A DNA stretch of 14,647 bases from Anaerolineales bacterium (lineage in GTDB: Bacteria; Chloroflexota; Anaerolineae; 4572-78; J111). Shown piece after piece: positions 7,260 to 13,500 of this stretch; position 1 is the first letter of the stretch; the number at the start of each line of letters is the position of its first letter. The notes under the pieces are model-generated. The model was not told where the DNA came from and searched no databases. It saw only the letters and a list, made by a program, of their open reading frames with translations. The position numbers and the translations under genes are program-made. The DNA lies in assembly GCA_012032575.1 (NCBI GenBank), contig JAAUSP010000136.1:1-14647 (forward strand). The letters run 5' to 3'.

Positions 7260-7436
7260 CTACCTGTTTCTTTTATCTTTTACTTGTTCTGAATTAGCCA
7301 GCCACTTTGGATACTTTTCTAGCCGCCCAACAATTGACCCTGCTTCAAAAAGGATACCCCCCCGTTGGAACCATATCACTTTTGCAGGATATTCACTTCC
7401 AGTATAAAACCATTTCCTGACCTCGTCAAGGCATTT
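7260..7436 (-). pseudogene. Small ORF coupled to the DUF262 gene, start lost by a one-base shift
   Basis: Between a TAA at 7439-7437 and a TAG at 7262-7260 runs an open frame of 58 codons that reads like real protein: LDEVRKWFYTGSEYPAKVIW, then FQRGGILFEAGSIVGRLEKY and [16 protein letters not shown]. It has no in-frame ATG at its head. However, GGAG and an ATG (7434-7432) stand exactly where the gene should begin, one base out of register: deleting one C from ATGCCTTG would give M-LDEVRKW. The TAG ends 4 bases before the DUF262 ATG, the spacing of a co-translated partner. I do not recognise the family. It may be a true pseudogene, a sequencing insertion, or a protein made by a shift. A partner or regulator of the DUF262 nuclease is inferred from position only. 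Confidence 0.55.
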
Positions 7437-7455
7437 TTAATCTCCGCTTAAATGT

Positions 7456-7483
7456 TTGCCCCTATAGTCAAGGGTATTACAAT
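7456..7483 (+). promoter_or_regulatory. Possible promoter of the M16 peptidase gene
   Basis: TTGCCC at 7456-7461 and TACAAT at 7478-7483 are separated by 16 bases. If used, transcription would start near 7490, and the octamer-repeat hairpin would form almost the whole leader of the M16 mRNA. The matches are only moderate. Confidence 0.3.
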
Positions 7484-7499
7484 AGGACAGCGTGGCGGG

Positions 7500-7583
7500 T
7501 TGGAGAGGTGGAAGACTGGAAGGATGGACAGAGAGATATCCAGTCCTCCAATTCTCCAGTCTTCCAGCCTTCCAATCTTCCCA
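7500..7583. repeat. Inverted pair of octamer tandem repeats
   Basis: Four 8-bp units on the left (TTGGAGAG, GTGGAAGA, CTGGAAGG, ATGGACAG; 7500-7531) face six units of the complementary type on the right (ATATCCAG, TCCTCCAA, TTCTCCAG, TCTTCCAG, CCTTCCAA, TCTTCCCA; 7536-7583), with 4 bases between. The transcript can fold into a long purine/pyrimidine hairpin in several registers. It ends 14 bases before the M16 start codon, just ahead of the ribosome site. Confidence 0.8.
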
Positions 7584-7596
7584 AAAGAGGTTGCTC

Positions 7597-10482
7597 ATGC
7601 CCCGTAAAATACTTTGGTTATTATTGTTGTTAATTCTGCCTGTCCTCATTCCCCCCCTCCCTACCCTGGCCCAGGAACCCGACCTCAACTTTGCCGATTA
7701 CGAACTCCCTCTGACCGACTACACCCTGCCCAACGGCCTGCGGGTCATCCTGGCCGAAGACCACTCGGCCCCGGTGGTGGCGGTGGACATCTGGTATCAC
7801 GTCGGCGGAGCCAACGACCCCGCAGGCCGCTCCGGGTTTGCCCACATGTTCGAGCACATGATGTTCGAAGGCTCGGCCAATATTGCCAATGGCGAGTGGG
7901 ACCCGCTGCTGGAATCCATTGGGGCTAACCACAACGCCTATACCGCCAACGACAAAACCGCCTATTGGGAAGTCGCCCCGGCCAACCAACTGCCGCGCAT
8001 CCTGTGGATGGAGAGCGACCGCATGGCCTCGCTGGCCGTCACCGAGAAAGCTTGGGAAACCCAGCGCGATGTCGTCATCGAAGAGTTCAACCAGCGCGTC
8101 GCCAACCGGCCCTACGGCGCGGCCAACCGCCGCCTCTTTACCCAGCCGATGCAGGGCTACGTGCCCTATGAACGTTCGGTCATCGGCAGTGTGGAGGATT
8201 TGAACGCGGCCAAACTGCCCGAACTGCAAGCCTTCCACGACACCTATTACAAGCCCAACAACGCCACCCTGGTCATTGTGGGCGATATTGACCCGGAGCT
8301 GACCCAAACGCTGGTGCAAGCCTACTTTGGTGACATCCCCGCCGGCGAAGCGCTGGTTCCCATCACCGAGCAGTATCCCCTGCCCGCCGAATTCCCCACC
8401 CTCCGCACCGACGACGCTACCGGCTGTGCCATCGGCACGGAGGAAACGCTGATTGACCCGCAGGTGGAAGTTCCCCGCTGGGCCGCCACCGTCGTGGGTC
8501 CGCCGCGCGGCACACCCGATTTTTACGCCCTCAGCCTGCTGACCGATATTCTGGCCGGCGGCAGCAGCAGCCGTTTTGAGCAGAACATCATCCGCCAGGG
8601 CAAGGCCGCCAGCGCCTACGTCGGCCTGAGCGATTATCTCGGGGCCAGTATCATCTATGCTATCGCCCAGCCCAACAGCGGCGACGCCCTGGAAACGATG
8701 CCCGAACTGGTCCGGGCTGAATTCGACAGCGTGATTACCAACGGCGTGACCGAGGCCGAACTGGCCCGGGTCAAAAAGCAAACCCTGGTTGGCTCGATTA
8801 CCTCCTTCCGTGAGTCGGCCCTGAACACCGCCGAATGGCTGCAAGACGCCGTGCTGACCTTTGACGACCCCGCCACCATCACCGACGAGTTAGCCCAATA
8901 CGAGGCTGTGACCGCCGCCGACATCCAGCGCGTCGCCCAGACCTACCTGTGCGACCAGCCGATGAACATCCAACTGACCCTGAAAGAGGGCGAGGAAGTT
9001 TTGAGCGACTATCCCGGCCTGCTGGTCGAGCCGGTCGAAGTAGAGCCGGAAGCTGAACCGACTGCGGAAGCTGCGGACACCAAAATCACCGCCGAAGTTC
9101 TGGCCGGTTTGCCCGAAGGCATTATCAATCGCACCGGCGTGCCTGCCGCTCTGCCGGTGTCGGAAAGCAACTTTCCGCCCTTCGAGCAGTTTACCCTGGC
9201 CAACGACCTGAACGTTATTTTTGTGCCGCAAACTGAAACACCCAAACTGCGCCTGCAATTGAACGTGGGCGGCTCCAACGCCGCCGCTCCCGCCGATAAG
9301 CAGGGTGTGGCCGACTTGATGGCCGACCTGTTGACCAAAGGCACCGAAACTCGTTCCGCCGCCGAAATTGCTGAAACCATCGAGACCGCCGGCGGCTCGG
9401 TTGGCTCCAGCGCCTCGCTGGAATGGACTTCGCTCTCGGTGGACGCCCCGACCACGGCCACGACCCTGGCCTTTGATTTGCTGAGCGATATGGCCCGCAA
9501 CTCGACCTTTCCCGAAAAAGAGTTCGACGTGCTCAAAACCCAAACCCTGACCTTTCTGGAGCAGGACGAGGTCAATCCGGCCAGCATGGCCAACCGCCAG
9601 TTTGGCCGCCTGGCTTATGGTGGACATCCTTATGGTTTTATCACCGACCCGGAAACGGTTAAAAGCCTGACTCGCGAGGACGTGGCCGAATTTCATCAGA
9701 CCTATTTCAAACCCAACAATGCCCTGCTGGTCATCGTCGGCGACATTAGCGCCGAGGAAGCCAAAGCCGAAGCGGAGCGTGTTTTCGGCGATTGGGCGTC
9801 GGGCGACGTGCCTGAGTTTCTGGATTATCCCGAAGCCGAGTTGGGCGACACCTCGCTGATCTACCTGGTAGACCGGCCCACCTCCGAGCAGGCCACGGTG
9901 CAGGTCGGCAACCGGGCCATTGACGCCCGCAACCCGGATCGCTACGCCCTGTCGGTGGTCAACACCGTGCTGGGCGGCGGCTCCTCCTCGCGGCTTTACA
10001 CCAACCTGCGCGAAGACAAGGGCTACACCTACGGCGTTTACAGCCGCTTTGGCCGCCCCAACGACACCAGTACCTTCCGCGTGGTCGGCGATGTCAGCCA
10101 GGATCACGCCGCCGACGCGGTGCAGGAAATTCTGAAAGAACTGGCCGCCATTCGCAGCGAGCCAATGGCCGAGCAGGAGCTGACCGATGCCAAGAATCAG
10201 TTGATCGGCAGCTTTGCCCTGGCCATCGAACAGCCCTCCGATTTTGCCGACCAGCTTGCCACCCGCTCCCTGACCGGCATCCCTATCGAAGAACTGAACG
10301 ACTACCTGCAAGCCATCGAGCAAGTTACCGCCGCCGAAGCCCAGGCCGCCGCCTCCAATTACATTGACTCCGACCAGCCGATCATCGTCGTCGTCGGCGA
10401 TGCCGCTGTGGTCAAGCCGCAGTTGGAGAAGCTGGGCCAGGTGATGGTGGTGGATAATGAGGGCAAAGCGATAGAGGAATAG
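7597..10482 (+). CDS. Secreted M16 zinc peptidase with two fused M16 units (one active, one inactive)
   Basis: A 961-residue exported metallopeptidase of the M16B/pitrilysin type, predicted to degrade peptides outside the membrane. Residues 1-26 are a signal peptide: MPRK, a Leu-rich core, then LPTLAQ as a cleavage site. The N-terminal unit carries the inverted zinc motif HMFEH (H83, E86, H87), with the third ligand Glu at about 162-163 in VVIEE. The linker near residues 480-500 is Glu/Pro/Ala-rich. The second unit repeats the fold (LRLQLNVGGSNAAAP, then GVADLMADLLTKGTET) but lacks HxxEH; it keeps the substrate-side GYTYGVYSRFG. One catalytic and one inactive half in one chain is normal for this group. 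The start at 7597 is chosen over an in-frame ATG-less upstream extension because AGAGG precedes it and the signal peptide begins there. It is monocistronic: terminator right after the stop. Confidence 0.93.
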   Translation: MPRKILWLLLLLILPVLIPPLPTLAQEPDLNFADYELPLTDYTLPNGLRVILAEDHSAPVVAVDIWYHVGGANDPAGRSGFAHMFEHMMFEGSANIANGEWDPLLESIGANHNAYTANDKTAYWEVAPANQLPRILWMESDRMASLAVTEKAWETQRDVVIEEFNQRVANRPYGAANRRLFTQPMQGYVPYERSVIGSVEDLNAAKLPELQAFHDTYYKPNNATLVIVGDIDPELTQTLVQAYFGDIPAGEALVPITEQYPLPAEFPTLRTDDATGCAIGTEETLIDPQVEVPRWAATVVGPPRGTPDFYALSLLTDILAGGSSSRFEQNIIRQGKAASAYVGLSDYLGASIIYAIAQPNSGDALETMPELVRAEFDSVITNGVTEAELARVKKQTLVGSITSFRESALNTAEWLQDAVLTFDDPATITDELAQYEAVTAADIQRVAQTYLCDQPMNIQLTLKEGEEVLSDYPGLLVEPVEVEPEAEPTAEAADTKITAEVLAGLPEGIINRTGVPAALPVSESNFPPFEQFTLANDLNVIFVPQTETPKLRLQLNVGGSNAAAPADKQGVADLMADLLTKGTETRSAAEIAETIETAGGSVGSSASLEWTSLSVDAPTTATTLAFDLLSDMARNSTFPEKEFDVLKTQTLTFLEQDEVNPASMANRQFGRLAYGGHPYGFITDPETVKSLTREDVAEFHQTYFKPNNALLVIVGDISAEEAKAEAERVFGDWASGDVPEFLDYPEAELGDTSLIYLVDRPTSEQATVQVGNRAIDARNPDRYALSVVNTVLGGGSSSRLYTNLREDKGYTYGVYSRFGRPNDTSTFRVVGDVSQDHAADAVQEILKELAAIRSEPMAEQELTDAKNQLIGSFALAIEQPSDFADQLATRSLTGIPIEELNDYLQAIEQVTAAEAQAAASNYIDSDQPIIVVVGDAAVVKPQLEKLGQVMVVDNEGKAIEE

Positions 10483-10502
10483 GCTTTAAATTGTTGGAAA
10501 AG

Positions 10503-10530
10503 AAAACGCCCCATCTACCGGGGCGTTTTT
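10503..10530 (+). terminator. Rho-independent terminator of the M16 gene
   Basis: Perfect 10-bp stem AAAACGCCCC/GGGGCGTTTT around a 7-base loop, ending in five T. It lies 20 bases after the M16 stop codon. Confidence 0.9.
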
Positions 10531-10558
10531 AAGTTCTCTATCCAAAAGGTGGATTTGA

Positions 10559-10567
10559 TGATATAAT
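10559..10567 (+). promoter_or_regulatory. Extended -10 promoter of the antitoxin/PIN operon
   Basis: TGATATAAT is a perfect extended -10 (TGn plus TATAAT at 10562-10567); the -35 region is poor. GAAAGGG then precedes the ATG at 10588 by about 8 bases. The mRNA leader would be only about 15 bases, leaving room for repression by the toxin-antitoxin complex at the promoter, as is usual for such operons. Confidence 0.6.
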
Positions 10568-10587
10568 GTCAAAGAAAGGGAAAAAAA

Positions 10588-10899
10588 ATGATAACTACCA
10601 AGGTTATAACTGCTCACGAAATGATTGGACGGGTTGTGACAGAATTGACCCAACTACCCGAAGAAGATTTGCCGTTAATCATTGAATTTGTAGATTATCT
10701 CAAGCAACAACGCCAGGCCAACTCCCAACAGCAACTATCCCCGGCCCAGATTCGCGCGGAAGCCCGTCGCCGCGCCAGTCGGTTAATAGAGACTCCCCGC
10801 GCCGAAATAGTTGCTCGCTTTCAGGAACTGTCTGAAGACATCCGTCGGGAGGCAATAACCAGAGGGACCGCCATCGAAGGGGATTGGCCGGGTGACTGA
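10588..10899 (+). CDS. Putative antitoxin of a PIN-type toxin-antitoxin pair
   Basis: A 103-residue, charged, probably helical protein. Residues 1-40 (MITTKVITAHEMIGRVVTEL, then LPEEDLPLIIEFVDYLKQQR) resemble short antitoxin-like proteins of the DUF2281-like kind in which an LPxE...VxDFVxFL segment recurs. The middle is Gln- and Arg-rich (SPAQIRAEARRRASRLIE), suiting DNA or toxin binding, and the tail ends EGDWPGD. It is followed, with an 8-base overlap, by a PIN-domain gene; this order and coupling are the main grounds for the antitoxin call. In such systems the protein neutralises the toxin by direct binding and represses the shared promoter. The family name is uncertain. Confidence 0.7.
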   Translation: MITTKVITAHEMIGRVVTELTQLPEEDLPLIIEFVDYLKQQRQANSQQQLSPAQIRAEARRRASRLIETPRAEIVARFQELSEDIRREAITRGTAIEGDWPGD

Positions 10900-11341
10900 G
10901 AACTTAAAGGTTGTTCTGGATACGAATGTCTTTGTATCCGCTTTCCTTAGCCACAATCCTACCAGTCCCACTCAAGAAATTATACGTCGTTGGCAAGCAG
11001 AAGAGTTTGCTTTATTGGTTTGTGATGCCTTGCTTGAGGAAATAGCCGAGAAATTGATTGAACGAGGTATTGAACAGGAGCAGGTTGTTGAATTCTTGGC
11101 CCTGCTTGAGCGATTGGCAGAATGGGTCGAAGTACCTGTCGAAATGGCAACCTCAGTTATAACCGCTGATCCTGATGATGACCCGATTTTAGCATGCGCG
11201 CTGCTGGGCGAAGCCGACTATTTGGTGACTTATAATCCACATTTTGATGTTTTAGCAGGCGAGTATCAGGGAATTAAGATAACCAAAGCGTTACCTTTCC
11301 TATGGGCTTTACGCGGAGATAGTTTGACCGCTAATGATTAA
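10892..11341 (+). CDS. PIN-domain ribonuclease toxin (COG1569-like)
   Basis: A 149-residue PIN domain, the size usual for stand-alone toxins that cut RNA with Mg2+. Motifs in order are VVLDTNVFVSAFL with the first catalytic Asp (residue 10), ALLEEIAEKL with a conserved Glu, ITADPDDDPILACAL with the Asp group near residues 91-96, and ADYLVTYNPHF with the fourth acidic/Asn site. This arrangement matches the 'putative toxin component, PIN family' group. The start is GTG at 10892 inside the end of the antitoxin gene, so translation is coupled, keeping toxin level tied to antitoxin synthesis. A strong terminator follows directly. Active residues appear intact, so the pair could be functional. Confidence 0.88.
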   Translation: MTENLKVVLDTNVFVSAFLSHNPTSPTQEIIRRWQAEEFALLVCDALLEEIAEKLIERGIEQEQVVEFLALLERLAEWVEVPVEMATSVITADPDDDPILACALLGEADYLVTYNPHFDVLAGEYQGIKITKALPFLWALRGDSLTAND

Positions 11342-11342
11342 C

Positions 11343-11369
11343 AAAAACGCTCCAAAGTGGAGCGTTTTT
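11343..11369 (+). terminator. Rho-independent terminator of the antitoxin/PIN operon
   Basis: Perfect 11-bp stem AAAAACGCTCC/GGAGCGTTTTT with a 5-base loop AAAGT, starting 2 bases after the toxin stop codon. The same A-rich/T-rich ends would let it work on both strands. Confidence 0.92.
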
Positions 11370-11410
11370 GCTTTTAGCTTGATTTCGGAGTTCTCATATC
11401 ACATCCTGAG

Positions 11411-11466
11411 TAGCCCTGAGCAACGCGAAGAGCGTATCGAAGTAGCGCCCTGAGCCTGTCGAAGGG
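11411..11466. repeat. REP-like repeat of the CCCTGAGC...TCGAAG type
   Basis: CCCTGAGCCTGTCGAAGGG at 11448-11466 is preceded at about 11414-11442 by a related CCCTGAGC...TATCGAAG copy. This word is a well-known dispersed intergenic repeat in many bacteria. It sits between the PIN terminator and the 3' end of the HU-like gene. Confidence 0.6.
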
Positions 11467-11487
11467 GATGCGCTTTAGAAAGCTTAC

Positions 11488-11886
11488 TCACAGTTCCAGC
11501 GGATCATCAGGGTGGGCCTGGTCCCAAATGGCCTTGTACTGGGCATCATCCAGGCCGATGTGCGATTTATTATGGATACGACCGCTGTAAGCACGCGGCG
11601 CATTAATCCCCCGGCGCAACTGCGGGTCGAGCCGCAGATGGATGTCATAGCCGCCGTTGCGGTCAATACTGGGCGAAAAGGTGCCAATCCCGGCCAATTT
11701 GACGGGCGCTCCCTGGCGGTTGAAGTACAGGATTCCCTCATGCAACTCCTGGAGCAGCATCATGACCGTGCCTTTGCCAAGATGGGCGCGCATTGCCATC
11801 CACTCGGCCAGCTCGTCGAGTTGGACCGGGGTACTCAATCTTAATTGCGGGCCTATGGCCCGGTGAGCCTTTAAGAAATTAGCCAT
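11488..11886 (-). CDS. HU/IHF-like DNA-binding domain protein
   Basis: A 132-residue protein of the HU/IHF superfamily, closer to the divergent 'HU-like DNA-binding' group than to classical 90-residue HU. The N-terminal half is helical (VQLDELAEWMAMRAHLGKGTV, then LLQELHEGILYFNRQGAPVK). The hallmark follows at about residues 63-72, VKLAGIGTFSPS, corresponding to the V-x-L-x-G-x-G-x-F signature before the DNA-clamping beta arms. The arm region carries RNGGYDIHLRLDPQLRRGIN instead of the classical RNPxTG tip. The last 30 residues (LDDAQYKAIWDQAHPDDPLE) are an added acidic tail. GGAGG lies 10 bases before the ATG. Expected role: bending or coating DNA, perhaps at a specific locus. Upstream on its strand lie a 24-bp hairpin and a phased site array, possible targets. 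Confidence 0.75.
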   Translation of the reverse strand: MANFLKAHRAIGPQLRLSTPVQLDELAEWMAMRAHLGKGTVMMLLQELHEGILYFNRQGAPVKLAGIGTFSPSIDRNGGYDIHLRLDPQLRRGINAPRAYSGRIHNKSHIGLDDAQYKAIWDQAHPDDPLEL

Positions 11887-11947
11887 AAGTCATTGCCCTC
11901 CGCTAAAATTTGCCTGGCCCTTGTGGAATTTTGGGGTAGTGGTGAGA

Positions 11948-12010
11948 TGATACGTGATGCGTGATGCGTGATGCGTGACTCTTCTCACGTATCACGCATC
12001 ACGCATCAGC
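11948..12010. repeat. Heptamer-repeat hairpin (STRR-like)
   Basis: Nine consecutive 7-bp units in one register: TGATACG, three TGATGCG and TGACTCT, then TCTCACG, TATCACG, CATCACG, CATCAGC. The arms 11955-11978 and 11985-12008 pair over 24 bases with a single G-T wobble around a 6-base loop. Heptameric short tandemly repeated repetitive sequences are known in cyanobacteria and this resembles them, with the addition of the inversion. It lies 60 bases upstream of the HU-like gene. Confidence 0.9.
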
Positions 12011-12112
12011 CCTCATCCCCAGAAATCCTCAAGACCAAAATTAATTATCCTTATTTTAACCTACCCCAACGAGCCTGTCAGTAAATTTTTCCTAAAGCTC
12101 AGTTTGACAACC

Positions 12113-12207
12113 TGAGCGGCTCAAAATAAAAACTGAGCCGCTCAAATTTTAAATTAAGCGGCTCAAGTTGAAATCTCAGCGGCTCATTTTTAGATTCGAG
12201 CGGCTGA
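12113..12207. repeat. Five palindromic 11-bp sites at exact 21-bp spacing
   Basis: The core TGAGCGGCTCA, palindromic except for its centre, begins at 12113, 12134 (as TGAGCCGCTCA), 12155 (TAAGCGGCTCA), 12176 (TCAGCGGCTCA) and 12197 (CGAGCGGCTGA): every start is 21 bases from the last, two helical turns. The 10-base linkers are AT-rich and differ from each other, so the cores are kept while the linkers drift. That is what a protein-binding array (iterons, operators) looks like. It lies downstream of the Cys-cluster gene and 227 bases upstream of the HU-like gene. Confidence 0.85.
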
Positions 12208-12262
12208 GTTAGGTAATCGCTGCTTGAGATAAGCAGTTTTGTGCTGTTTACTCTTTAAAAGT

Positions 12263-13057
12263 TTAATAAGGAAACTCAACATCATCATCAAAATCAAACG
12301 GCAAGGGGTCAATCTGGATGCCTCCATCATTTTTATTTTGCTTGAATTCGGCAAACTTTCTATCTTCTTCGGCCTGAAATTTCTGCAACAACTCTAATGA
12401 GATCGAACTCGCTGACACATAGCGTTTGACCGAATCGGTAAGAAACATTTTTCCAGCTTGTTCATCCTCTTGCCAGCACGATTGGCTTCCTGTTTCACAC
12501 CACGGCCGCTGAAAACAACCCGGACAGTAACCTGTACAACCATCAAGATGCCAAAAGCCTTCTCCAATAATATCGAATTCATCTTCAAGCACTTCAAGAA
12601 GATGTTCATAAACCAAGCGAGGTGGAAGGCCCTCCTGAATATCAACACTAACGCGAATATCGGCTAATTGAGCATACAATTCCTGTAATTCTGAATTAAT
12701 CTCTTTATCAGGCAGATGTTCAGGATTTTTTGGCGTGTAATCTGGGGGCAGTTGTTCTTTTAGTTTTCGACGCATAGGGTTGCCTTGTATCCATTGTTCG
12801 AACCGATGCCAATCATTCTCTGGAGAAATATCAGGCTCAATGGGAGGGAAACGATACCCTTCAATTTCCATCCTTGTGCGATCTTTGTATTCAGAGTATT
12901 TCTGCACCCAATCAAGAAGATGATGCAAAAACCGATTTTCTCGCTCTAGATCATCGGGGGTGGGGTAAAATACCTGGGTAAGATCAAGATTTCGGAGGGC
13001 AAATTCAAATTTTAGAGATTGATTTTCTAATAACACGTCAATGTCCCGGTTATCCAT
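12263..13057 (-). CDS. Unknown protein with a five-cysteine cluster
   Basis: A 264-residue soluble protein that I do not recognise. There is no signal peptide or membrane segment. The first 165 residues are rich in charged and aromatic residues and mostly helical (ENRFLHHLLDWVQKYSEYKD near residues 40-59; EINSELQELYAQLADIRVSV near 119-138). Residues 170-195 hold HLDGCTGYCPGC, RPWC and QSCW: C174, C178, C181, C187 and C194 plus H170, spaced like a zinc- or iron-sulfur-binding knuckle. Another helix follows (SSISLELLQKFQAEEDRKF), then a very acidic tail (PLPFDFDDDVEF). GGAG lies 8 bases before the ATG. The gene is AT-rich compared with the core genes. Immediately downstream is the 21-bp phased array. 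A DNA-associated role would fit the Cys cluster and the neighbour, but nothing proves it. Confidence 0.75.
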   Translation of the reverse strand: MDNRDIDVLLENQSLKFEFALRNLDLTQVFYPTPDDLERENRFLHHLLDWVQKYSEYKDRTRMEIEGYRFPPIEPDISPENDWHRFEQWIQGNPMRRKLKEQLPPDYTPKNPEHLPDKEINSELQELYAQLADIRVSVDIQEGLPPRLVYEHLLEVLEDEFDIIGEGFWHLDGCTGYCPGCFQRPWCETGSQSCWQEDEQAGKMFLTDSVKRYVSASSISLELLQKFQAEEDRKFAEFKQNKNDGGIQIDPLPFDFDDDVEFPY

Positions 13058-13340
13058 ATTTTGTCTCCAAACTTTAAGACTGATTGAATAAAGTAGGCAA
13101 CAATGATGATGATTATTACATAAATTGCTAGGATACCGAAAATGTATTTCGGCTGGATCAACTTATCGTTCAAAAGTTATATATCCTTAGTATTGAGGTT
13201 ATCACAACAAGCGCCCAACAATTTATAGACCAACCAGTTGGGTCTATCAGATTACACCCACTCGCCGGACGTAGGTTTGAACTACAGGCTCGCACCAATC
13301 TTTGTATTTGACAAAGGCTCAGCCCCATTATAACACAAAA
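13058..13340. other. Intergenic stretch upstream of the Cys-cluster gene
   Basis: No convincing gene. It holds an imperfect hairpin at about 13227-13245 (AGACCAAC facing GTTGGGTCT) and, at 13270-13297, a piece resembling the T arm and CCA end of a tRNA, without a matching 5' half. Confidence 0.4.
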
Positions 13341-13382
13341 ACGGGCACATTGAGCTTAAATTTACCCTCAACTTGTGCCCGT
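13341..13382 (-). terminator. Probable terminator of the acyl-CoA synthetase gene
   Basis: ACGGGCACA (13341-13349) pairs with TGTGCCCGT (13374-13382), and inside it TTGAG pairs with CTCAA across a 2-base bulge. On the minus strand the stem runs into five T (complement of 13341-13337). It lies about 120 bases after the synthetase stop codon. Confidence 0.7.
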
Positions 13383-13400
13383 ACACTGATATTCAATATT

Positions 13401-13450
13401 CGTGTTGTGTGTTCCATCTGCTTTACCTCACGCAAGAAAGACACAACACG
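13401..13450. repeat. Perfect 10-bp inverted repeat with 30-base loop
   Basis: CGTGTTGTGT at 13401-13410 and ACACAACACG at 13441-13450 are exact reverse complements; the plus strand continues with TTTT. It could be an operator, or a processed stem in the 3' untranslated region of the acyl-CoA synthetase mRNA. Confidence 0.6.
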
Positions 13451-13500
13451 TTTTGGCTCATTTAGATTTTGGAACTATCTCATCGAGATCAAGGGAACCC

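Noticed and set aside
8890..10323. Long open frame of 477 codons on the minus strand opposite the M16 gene (and a 404-codon one at 7630-8844)
   Set aside because: The plus strand carries clear M16 motifs throughout; the antisense frames are Gly/Val/Gln-rich shadows caused by GC-rich codon bias.
12113..12207. CRISPR array
   Set aside because: Repeats are 11 bp and spacers 10 bp, far too short, and the linkers are AT-rich drifted sequence; no cas genes are present.
12220..12240. Terminator-like hairpin CTGCTT/AAGCAG followed by TTTT on the plus strand
   Set aside because: The stem is only 6 bp and AT-containing, and no plus-strand gene ends nearby; it may be a decayed extra unit of the 21-bp array.
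13265..13297. tRNA-like 3' end: GTAG, a TTTGAA loop, CTAC, then GGCTCGC and ACCA
   Set aside because: No matching 5' acceptor strand, D arm or anticodon arm fits within 75-90 bases upstream, and the T stem lacks two bases. At most a decayed fragment or attachment-site relic.
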